Origin: Streptomyces sp. SID3212 | GTDB lineage: Bacteria > Actinomycetota > Actinomycetes > Streptomycetales > Streptomycetaceae | Length of the DNA: 58,753 nucleotides | Assembly: GCF_009865405.1 (NCBI RefSeq) | Contig: NZ_WWJY01000543.1 | Span: forward strand, 1 to 58,753 | Reading direction: 5' to 3' | Shown here: piece by piece, positions 43,702 to 51,415 of the stretch | Layout of the letters: every line of letters begins with the position of its first letter | How positions within the stretch are numbered: position 1 is the first letter of the stretch | Notes under the pieces: model-generated | Seen by the model: the letters and a program-made list of their open reading frames with translations, nothing else | Databases searched by the model: none | Told to the model about the DNA's origin: nothing | Translations under genes and position numbers: made by a program

Positions 43702-46605
43702 ATGACAGAGACGACGAGCGGACCCGCGCGAGGCACCCGCACCAAGGGAACGAAGGCCGGCAAGGGACTCCGTATCGACCGCATCCACACCTCCCCCGGC
43801 GTGCATCCGTACGACGAGGTCAGCTGGGAGCTGCGCGACGTCGTCATGACGAACTGGCGCGACGGCTCGGTCAACTTCGAGCAGCGTGGCGTGGAGTTCC
43901 CCGACTTCTGGACGCTGAACGCGGTCAACATCGTCACCAGCAAGTACTTCCGCGGCGCCCTCGGCACCCCGCAGCGCGAGACCGGTCTCAGGCAGCTGAT
44001 CGACCGGATCGTGAAGACGTACCGGAAGGCGGGCGAGGACTTCCACTACTTCGCGACGCCCGACGACGCGGAGATCTTTGAGCACGAGCTGGCGTACGCC
44101 CTCCTCCACCAGGTCTTCAGCTTCAACTCCCCGGTGTGGTTCAACGTCGGCACGCCCCAGCCGCAGCAGGTCTCGGCGTGCTTCATCCTCTCCGTGGACG
44201 ACTCGATGGACTCGATCCTCGACTGGTACAAGGAAGAGGGGATGATCTTCAAGGGCGGCTCGGGCGCCGGCCTGAACCTCTCCCGGATCCGCTCCTCCAA
44301 GGAACTGCTCTCCTCCGGAGGCAACGCCTCGGGTCCTGTCTCCTTCATGCGCGGCGCGGACGCCTCCGCCGGCACGATCAAGTCCGGCGGCGCCACGCGC
44401 CGGGCGGCCAAGATGGTCATCCTCGACGTCGACCACCCCGACATCGAGGACTTCATCGAGACCAAGGTCAAGGAGGAGGAGAAGATCCGCGCGCTGCGCG
44501 ACGCGGGCTTCGACATGGATCTGGGCGGCGACGACATCACGTCCGTCCAGTACCAGAACGCCAACAACTCCGTCCGGGTCAACGACGACTTCATGAAGGC
44601 CGTCGAGGCCGGCGGGAAGTTCGGGCTGCGCGCCCGGATGACCGGCGAGGTCATCGAAGAGGTCGAGGCGAAGTCCCTCTTCCGCAAGATGGCCGAGGCC
44701 GCGTGGGCGTGTGCCGACCCGGGCATCCAGTACGACGACACGATCAACCGCTGGCACACCTGCCCGGAGTCCGGCCGGATCAACGGCTCGAACCCGTGCA
44801 GCGAGTACATGCACCTGGACAACACCTCGTGCAACCTGGCCTCGCTGAACCTGATGAAGTTCCTCAAGGACGACGGCAAGGGCCACCAGTCGTTCGAGTC
44901 CGAGCGCTTCGCCAAGGTCGTCGAGCTGGTCATCACCGCGATGGACATCTCCATCTGCTTCGCGGACTTCCCGACGCAGAAGATCGGCGAGAACACCCGC
45001 GCCTTCCGCCAGCTCGGCATCGGGTACGCCAACCTCGGCGCCCTGCTGATGGCGACGGGCCACGCGTACGACTCCGACGGCGGCCGCTCGCTGGCCGGCG
45101 CCATCACCTCGCTGATGACCGGCACGTCGTACCGCCGCTCCGCCGAGCTGGCCGCGGTGGTCGGCCCGTACGACGGCTTCGCCCGCAACGCCGAGCCGCA
45201 CAAGCGCGTCATGAGGCAGCACGCGGACGCCAACGGCGCGGCCGTGCGCTTCGACGACCTGGACACCCCGGTCTGGGCCGCCGCCACGGAGGCCTGGCAG
45301 GACGTGCTCCGCCTCGGCGAGAAGAACGGCTTCCGCAACGCGCAGGCCTCGGTCATCGCGCCCACCGGCACCATCGGTCTCGCGATGTCCTGCGACACCA
45401 CCGGCCTGGAGCCCGACCTGGCGCTGGTCAAGTTCAAGAAGCTCGTCGGCGGCGGCTCGATGCAGATCGTCAACGGCACGGTGCCGCAGGCGCTGCGCCG
45501 GCTCGGCTACCAGACGGAGCAGATCGAGGCCGTGGTCGCCCACATCGCCGAGAACGGCGTGGTGGTCGGGGCGCCCGGTCTCAAGACCGAGCACTACGAG
45601 GTCTTCGACTGCGCGATGGGCGAGCGTTCCATCTCCGCCATGGGCCACGTGCGGATGATGGCGGCGATCCAGCCGTGGATCTCCGGCGCGCTGTCCAAGA
45701 CGGTCAACCTCCCCGAGACGGCGACCGTCGAGGACGTCGAGGAGGTCTACTTCGAGGCGTGGAAGATGGGCGTCAAGGCGCTCGCGATCTACCGCGACAA
45801 CTGCAAGGTCGGCCAGCCTCTCTCCGCGAAGAAGAAGGACGAGAAGGTCGCGGAGAAGACCGAGGAGACGATCCGCGCGGCGGTGGAGAAGGTCATCGAG
45901 TACCGCCCGGTCCGCAAGCGCCTGCCCAAGGGCCGCCCGGGCCTCACCACCTCCTTCACGGTGGGCGGCGCCGAGGGGTACATGACCGCCAACTCCTACC
46001 CGGACGACGGTCTGGGCGAGGTCTTCCTCAAGATGTCCAAGCAGGGCTCGACCCTCGCGGGCATGATGGACGCCTTCTCGATCGCCGTCTCGGTGGGCCT
46101 CCAGTACGGCGTCCCGCTGGAGACGTACGTCTCCAAGTTCACCAACATGCGCTTTGAGCCGGCCGGCATGACGGACGACCCGGACGTGCGGATGGCGCAG
46201 TCGATCGTCGACTACATCTTCCGCCGCCTCGCCCTCGACTTCCTGCCGTTCGAGACGCGCTCGGCGCTGGGGATCCACTCGGCGGACGAACGCCAGCGCC
46301 ACCTGGACACCGGTTCGTACGTGCCGTCCATGGACGACGACCTGGACACCGAGACCCTGTCCCAGTCGGCCCCGCGCCCGACGTCCCAGGCCCCCACCAC
46401 ACCGAAGCCCCCGACGGCCCCCGCCCCGACGAACGCGGCGGTGATCCCGGCCCCCAAGGAGGCCCACACCTCGGCCGAACTGGTCGAAATGCAACTCGGC
46501 ATCAGCGCCGACGCCCCGCTCTGCTTCTCCTGCGGCACAAAGATGCAGCGAGCGGGCTCCTGCTACATCTGCGAGGGCTGCGGCTCGACGAGCGGCTGCA
46601 GCTGA
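43702..46605 (+). CDS. nrdJ: Adenosylcobalamin-dependent (class II) ribonucleotide reductase
   Basis: A 967-residue class II reductase that makes dNDPs without oxygen. It begins MTETTSGPARGTRTKGTKAG and shows the NSPVWFNVG motif, VSACFILSVDDSMDSI, the GSGAGLNLSRIRSSKE loop and NPCSEYMHLDNTSCNLASLN with active-site cysteine. The C-terminus holds a zinc-ribbon cysteine cluster (CFSCGTKM, CYICEGCG). The ATG follows GTAGGAGGC. It is separated from nrdR by 179 bases without an obvious cobalamin riboswitch. A hairpin terminator follows. Confidence 0.98.
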   Translation: MTETTSGPARGTRTKGTKAGKGLRIDRIHTSPGVHPYDEVSWELRDVVMTNWRDGSVNFEQRGVEFPDFWTLNAVNIVTSKYFRGALGTPQRETGLRQLIDRIVKTYRKAGEDFHYFATPDDAEIFEHELAYALLHQVFSFNSPVWFNVGTPQPQQVSACFILSVDDSMDSILDWYKEEGMIFKGGSGAGLNLSRIRSSKELLSSGGNASGPVSFMRGADASAGTIKSGGATRRAAKMVILDVDHPDIEDFIETKVKEEEKIRALRDAGFDMDLGGDDITSVQYQNANNSVRVNDDFMKAVEAGGKFGLRARMTGEVIEEVEAKSLFRKMAEAAWACADPGIQYDDTINRWHTCPESGRINGSNPCSEYMHLDNTSCNLASLNLMKFLKDDGKGHQSFESERFAKVVELVITAMDISICFADFPTQKIGENTRAFRQLGIGYANLGALLMATGHAYDSDGGRSLAGAITSLMTGTSYRRSAELAAVVGPYDGFARNAEPHKRVMRQHADANGAAVRFDDLDTPVWAAATEAWQDVLRLGEKNGFRNAQASVIAPTGTIGLAMSCDTTGLEPDLALVKFKKLVGGGSMQIVNGTVPQALRRLGYQTEQIEAVVAHIAENGVVVGAPGLKTEHYEVFDCAMGERSISAMGHVRMMAAIQPWISGALSKTVNLPETATVEDVEEVYFEAWKMGVKALAIYRDNCKVGQPLSAKKKDEKVAEKTEETIRAAVEKVIEYRPVRKRLPKGRPGLTTSFTVGGAEGYMTANSYPDDGLGEVFLKMSKQGSTLAGMMDAFSIAVSVGLQYGVPLETYVSKFTNMRFEPAGMTDDPDVRMAQSIVDYIFRRLALDFLPFETRSALGIHSADERQRHLDTGSYVPSMDDDLDTETLSQSAPRPTSQAPTTPKPPTAPAPTNAAVIPAPKEAHTSAELVEMQLGISADAPLCFSCGTKMQRAGSCYICEGCGSTSGCS

Positions 46606-46671
46606 AACTGGGCGGAATTGCGTCTGATGCAACATTGAGCATTTGTTGCTGAGGATGCTGAACTGCACATG

Positions 46672-46706
46672 AGAGAGGGCGTCGGCCATCGGTCGGCGCC
46701 CTCTCT
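46672..46706 (+). terminator. nrdJ terminator
   Basis: AGAGAGGGCG pairs with CGCCCTCTCT, with an inner stem from CGGCC and GGTCG around ATC. It lies 66 bases after the nrdJ stop and is the probable end of the nrdR-nrdJ unit. The accessory island begins just beyond it. Confidence 0.8.
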
Positions 46707-46745
46707 GGCGTCTCGGATCTGCGGAGATTCGGGTCGCTGCGTAAC

Positions 46746-46775
46746 CGATGCATCGATGTTGCGTTGAATGCATCG
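46746..46775. repeat. Inverted repeat next to integrase start
   Basis: CGATGCAT (46746-46753) pairs with ATGCATCG (46768-46775). The spacer contains ATGTTGCGTTGA, whose complement resembles GATGCAACATTGA at 46625-46637 on the other side of the terminator. The repeat ends at the GTG of the decayed integrase. It may be the recombinase crossover site or an operator; function is not shown. Confidence 0.5.
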
Positions 46776-47889
46776 TGACAAGTGCAGCTGATTTGCCGGG
46801 TTCGGCGTCCTTAGCGCTGGCCTCGGGCGTCGTACACATCGATCCGGCGGGCCGTGTTTGAGGCGATGCTGGACGGCTGGGCCATGCAGCAGCGGACCCG
46901 CTTCCTGAAGGCACAGACAATCCAATCCCGCGTCGACCTGGTAAGACGCTTCGCGGCCTTCACCAAGGAATACCCGTGGCAGTGGCAGGCCGCAGAGGTC
47001 GAAGCGTTCATCGACCACCTGCGGTCGGGACAGCGGCCCATCGTGGTCTCGACTGCCCGCGGCTACCAGAATGCCTTGCGGTTGTTCATGGAGTACGTCA
47101 CCGACGCCAGGTATGCCTGGCAGCAGACGTGCGAGGAGAAGTTCGGCCAGGCGCCGGTACAGATCCTGCACGAGTGGGAACACCGTCGCCCACGTTGCCG
47201 AGTACGAAGGCGATTCCCGACGAGGCCCGCTGGCCTATGACGAGGTCCAGGCCCTGTTCGATGCGGCGGATGCACGGGTGGAGGAGATCAGGGCCCGACG
47301 GCGCAAGGGCGCGCCGGCCGCGATGCGCGATGCTGTGCTACTGAAGACCGTCTACGCTTACGCGCTGCGGCGGCGGGAAGCATGGGGCCTGGATTTGTCT
47401 GACCTCCGACACAATCCGCGAGCCCGGAACCACGGCCGGTGCGGTGCCCTATACGTCCGATGAGGCAAGTCCTCCAAGGGCAGTCCGCCCAAGCGACGGA
47501 CCGTGCTCACCGTTCCGGAGATGGACTGGATCGTTCCCGCGCTGGAGCAATGGATCGATGAGATCCGACCCGCCTTCAGCCCGGGGAAGCTTTCGGGGAT
47601 GTGGGTCACTGAGCGCCAGAGCCGCCTCTCGTGTCGGGCGGTGAATGAGGCGTTCGAAGGAGCGCGCGACGCTGCTGGGCTGCCGAAGGAGCTTGACCTC
47701 CACTGCCTCCGCCATTCCTATGTTACGCACTTGATCGAGTTCGACTATCCGGAGCGCTTCGTCCAGGACCAGGTCGGTCACGAGTGCGCGTCCACGACCG
47801 CGCTCTATACGGGGGTGAACGACGAGTACCGCAATCGTCTGCTGAAGCGTTCCCTGGACCGCCGCGCTGAAATGTGGGGTGCGCCCTGA
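46775..47889 (+). pseudogene. Decayed tyrosine recombinase/integrase
   Basis: Read across three frames this is a full integrase. From GTG 46775 come SADLPGSASLALASGVVHID, a frameshift near 46850, then FEAMLDGWAMQQRTRFLKAQ with the SAM-like DNA-binding domain. A single extra G at 47176-47178 shifts the frame at HEWG-NTVAHVAEYEGD. A TGA (47461-47463) replaces a Trp codon. The C-terminal part keeps the catalytic pattern: Arg in YALRRREAWGLDLSD, HCLRHSYVTH, GHECASTT and the Tyr in TALYTGV. At least three lesions make it dead. A small HTH gene and a large zinc-finger protein follow, as in three-gene recombinase modules. Confidence 0.85.
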
Positions 47890-47897
47890 ACCGGAAG

Positions 47898-48212
47898 ATG
47901 GGCTACGAGTGGCACCTTCGCAAGGTAATGGCCGACCGGGGGATGTTCGCCACGACCGATCTCGTGCCGCTCCTCGCCGAGCGCGGAGTGCACTTGTCCC
48001 GGGAACAGGTCTTCCGCCTAGTGACCCAGTCGTCCCAGCGGATGTCCATGGACACCCTGGCAGCTCTCTGCGACATTCTCGACTGCCAGGTCAGGACCTC
48101 ATCGAGATCACAGTGGTTAACCAGCAGATTCGCAAGACCGGTTCTGGTGAGAGCGGTCGAGCGCTTCCGCAGGTACGCCGTACATCCATCCGGCGACCCG
48201 GAGGGACTGTGA
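47898..48212 (+). pseudogene. Small HTH regulator of the recombinase module, frameshifted
   Basis: The first 65 residues, MGYEWHLRKVMADRGMFATT and LVPLLAERGVHLSREQVFRL, form an XRE-type helix-turn-helix ending in LAALCDILDC. A one-base deletion near 48092 moves the rest, DLIEITVVNQQIRKTG and VRRTSIRRPGG, into another frame. The present frame therefore ends in unrelated residues at 48212. The stop overlaps the next gene start by GTGA, which suggests that a second, compensating shift may exist near 48200. It lies directly after the integrase remnant. Confidence 0.75.
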
Positions 48213-50469
48213 CGGGCATGACCGATTCGATGGCCGCAATCGTGGAGTTGCTGAGAGAAGCCCTGCCCGGGGCAGACGCCGATTCGCTCACCCTGCACGT
48301 TACCGATCTCCGTCTCAAGGGCTCCACCGCCCGTGACCTCCTTGGGTATCTCCAGGACTTCCCGGATGCACTGTTCTCGGGACGATCTGACGGGCCAGCT
48401 ACACGCCTCCGGCTTGTCGTTGACTTCCCCGCCGTCCAGCGAGCCCGGTGTGTGAGCTATCGCCGAGTCAAGACGCTGCGGCACTGGCTTGGTGACGGCC
48501 GGGCCTGCGGCACCTGCTACGGCAAAAATCATGTTCAGACCTGCGTCCGCTGCGGTGACCTGCGCCAAGTTGTTCGGCGGCAGGAGGATGGCGGTGCCGT
48601 CTGCACCAAGTGCCAGCGCCGGGACACGTCTTTCTGGCGAGAGTGCCGCGTCTGCGGCAAGACGGCACCGGTGGTCGGTCGCCGGGACGGGGAACCGCTC
48701 TGCCGGAACTGCCTGCCCAGACGCCTCCAGACTCGTTCAACTTGCCGTCATGACCAGCCTGTTCATGCCCACACTGATCAGGGTCCCCTATGTCGTCGCT
48801 GCTACCACGAGTCGACAGCTGTCAACTGCGAGAGGTGCGGACGGGTAACAGTGCGCCGCCGCCGTGATCCGGGCTCTGGAGCGCTGGTCTGCGAGTCCTG
48901 CTGGAACCCGCTCGTGCTCACCTGTGTCGACTACGGTCAGGAGCGGCCTTGCCCGCGGGGCGCCAGGAAGGGTGAGCCGCGTTGCGTGACCTGTTGCTCG
49001 CGCCGACGGCCGAGGCGGACCTGCACATTGTGCGGAAAGCCCAGAGTGATCCACGCGCGGCTCCCTCAGGGGGAGGTATGCAACCCCTGCCACACGAAGA
49101 TCCGCAGAAGGCCGGCTCGATGCTCCGAGTGCTCCGCCACCCGTCCCTTCATGGGCAAGAACACTGCGGGTCGGCTGGTCTGTGGTCCGTGCGCTGGCGA
49201 TAGCCGTGACTGGATCTGCCGTCGGCGCGGTCGCTTCGATGCCCTCTTCTACGATGGTCTTTGCCCACATTGTGTTGCCGATCACCGGCCACGCCGACTT
49301 CTCTCCGGCCCGGACGGATGCCTCCGGCCACAACTGACGCCTCTGCTCGCACTCTTTAACGTCGAGTTGGACCCATACCAGATCCTGCTCTGGCTCTCCC
49401 GATCGGGCTGGGGAAGTCTCCTGGGTCGCCTGGCGAGAGACCATGAGGAGATCACCCACACCATGCTCGACGGGCTGCCCTCCCGCCAGCAGCATGTCCA
49501 ATACCTGCGTACAGTCCTGGTGGCTGCGGGCGTGCTACCTGTACGCGACGAACAGATTGACGGCATCCCGCCCTGGCTCGACGCACTACTTGCGGCCCAG
49601 CCGCCCCACATCACCAGGCTGATCCGCCCTTATGCATCCTGGTCTGTACTGCGTCGTGCTCGTGGCCACAGTATGGGCCGAGCTTCCACACCGAGCGTCC
49701 GGAAGTACGCCCGATCCCGCATTCTCATCGCCGTCAGGTTCCTGAGGAGGCTCGACGAACAGCAGTTGAGCCTGGGCGCGATCACGCAGCGGCGCGTGGA
49801 CGCCTGGCTAGACGCGGGCACCACCACCCACCTCCGCCTCCGTGACTTTCTACTCTGGGCGCACGGCCGCCAACTCGCCCCTGAACTCCACGTCCCATGG
49901 CTCGGCAGTCAGGAGGATCCTGACGATTTCCCCGACGATCACGAAAGGTGGCGACTGCTCAGGGAATGCTTCACCGAAGAGGACATCCCGCTGCACCGAC
50001 GAGTCGCCGGCTCCCTTGTCCTGCTCTACGGCCAACGGCCACAACACATCGTCACGCTCACTCGTTCCCACGTTACGACACGAGGCAGGGATACCTATCT
50101 CAGCTTTGAACGCCACCCCGTGCTGTTGCCACCCCCGCTCGCGGAGATCGTCCAACGGCTCGCGGAAGCTGAGCCGTTCGGACGGCGGCCCATTATCCGA
50201 GAGCACAGCTCTGGCAGCAAGCTGCTGTTCCCTGGCTTCCGACCCGGAGCGTCCATGGATCACGGACGCCTCACCAAGCAGCTCAACGCCCTCGGAATCC
50301 GCGTCCGTCCGGCCCGTAACAGCGCCTTGTGCTCGCTGGCAGGTGACCTTCCCGCGCCCGTTGTCGGCGAACTCCTCGAGTCCACATGACTACCGCGGTC
50401 CGATGGGGCCGGCTCGTCAAGCGGGACTGGGCCGCCTACCTCGCGGCACGTTGCGACGAGGAAACCTGA
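48209..50469 (+). pseudogene. Large zinc-finger recombinase-like protein, C-terminal frameshift
   Basis: The frame from GTG 48209 runs about 727 residues. Residues about 90-380 hold many CxxC knuckles (CGTCYG, CVRCGDL, CTKCQRR, CRVCGKT, CERCGR, CTLCGKP, CSECSA). The second half is alpha-helical, with RQPHIV-type and PSVRKYARSRILIAVRFL segments like the core-binding part of site-specific recombinases. A missing base near 50379 causes a premature stop at 50389; in the other frame GVHMTTAVRWGRLVKRDWAA and 8 more residues follow to 50469. About 28 residues are lost. I do not know its precise role. Confidence 0.75.
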
Positions 50470-50505
50470 CCAGGGACAACAATAAGGGAGGTACCGACGC
50501 GTTGG

Positions 50506-50529
50506 GATGGCTCCCTTGCGAGAGCCATC
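50506..50529. terminator. Hairpin after the recombinase module
   Basis: GATGGCTC (50506-50513) pairs with GAGCCATC (50522-50529) around an eight-base loop. It follows the large recombinase-like gene by 37 bases and precedes the transposase remnant. It may be the module's terminator or end. Confidence 0.5.
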
Positions 50530-50569
50530 GCGATCAGCCTGTTGCGGTGCTTCCGTTTCCTGCGGTGGA

Positions 50570-50785
50570 TCAGAGGGAGACGTCCGCGATATGACGTCGG
50601 GACAGGTTGATCGTGGCCTTCTCATCGGAGCGGGCGGCGATCCCGCGGCGCGGCTTCATTCGGTTGATGTCCGTTCGACGGTGTTGCGCTGCTTGGATGC
50701 CCCTGACTGAAGCCAGCGGCCTGTCGCCCTCGCTGCCGCATTCGGCCAGGACCACGTCCGGCCTCGTGTGAAGCCGTCCACGGTG
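50570..50785 (-). mobile_element. IS5-like transposase remnant
   Basis: A minus-strand frame reads GRLHTRPDVVLAECGSEGD and then DINRMKPRRGIAARSDEKAT. These match the C-terminal region of IS5-group DDE transposases, where the forms are HTRPDRVLADKAY and FNRLKQWRGIATRYDK. The N-terminal two thirds, the catalytic first aspartates and clear end repeats are missing. The rest of the 383-bp gap between the module and the Nudix gene shows nothing else. Confidence 0.6.
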
Positions 50786-50852
50786 TCGGAAGCCCCAGGC
50801 GCTGCGGCACGTACCATCGCAGCACGTAGATACCAACTGGTGAACCCCCGGC

Positions 50853-51410
50853 ATGATTTCCATCATGCTCGAAAAAAGAGGACCGTGGGCCCGCCATGGC
50901 CGGGTGCCGCTGTGCGCGACACCACGTCTCACCGCCTACCGGGACGAGGTCACGCTTCCACACGGCGAGCGAGGCACCTACGACTGGGTGCACGTGCCAG
51001 ACCAAGTGCGGGTGGCTGCGTTGGTCAACGGGGCGCTTCTCGTGGTCGAGCAGTACCACTACCTCGCCGGACCGATGTGGCAGTTGCCGGGAGGGTCCGT
51101 GGATCCGGCGGACCGCAGCAGTCGCATAGCCGCGCAGCGGGAACTGGCGGAGGAGACTGGCTACCGCGAGGGACGGTGGGGCGACAGGGGATCGCTCCAC
51201 GCCTTGCCCGGGCTCACGCCCGCCCGCGTGCACTTGTGGAGCACGATCGATCCCGCGCCGTCCCGAGCCGCGCCTGAGCCCGTGGAAGCGGACATAGTGG
51301 TCCGTCACATTCCCTTGCATGAGGCGGTTTTCGCGGTGCGGGACGGGCGTCTGCGGTGTGCTGCCAGCGCGGTCCTGGTGATGATGCTCGCTATGGAACC
51401 GAGTCCGTGA
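50853..51410 (+). CDS. NUDIX hydrolase
   Basis: A 185-residue Nudix protein. The Nudix box is present as GGSVDPADRSSRIAAQRELA, then EETGY, so the metal-binding REL-x-EE-x-G part is intact; the first Glu is replaced by Asp/Arg and one residue is inserted. Surrounding text (VEQYHYLAGPMWQLPGG and HLWSTIDPAP) resembles ADP-ribose pyrophosphatases. It ends five bases before the stop of the convergent TIR gene. ADP-ribose or another NAD-derived nucleotide is a plausible substrate (inference from family and neighbour). Confidence 0.82.
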   Translation: MISIMLEKRGPWARHGRVPLCATPRLTAYRDEVTLPHGERGTYDWVHVPDQVRVAALVNGALLVVEQYHYLAGPMWQLPGGSVDPADRSSRIAAQRELAEETGYREGRWGDRGSLHALPGLTPARVHLWSTIDPAPSRAAPEPVEADIVVRHIPLHEAVFAVRDGRLRCAASAVLVMMLAMEPSP

Positions 51411-51415
51411 CTCCG

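Noticed and set aside
43099..46920. A 1273-codon open frame on the minus strand across nrdJ
   Set aside because: It is the antisense shadow of nrdJ. It is rich in Arg, Gly and Asp with no recognisable domain, and long antisense frames are expected in high-GC genes.
47874..48212. The HTH frame as an intact gene
   Set aside because: Its last 40 residues are unrelated to the family, while the expected residues appear in another frame from about 48092. A frameshift is the simpler reading.
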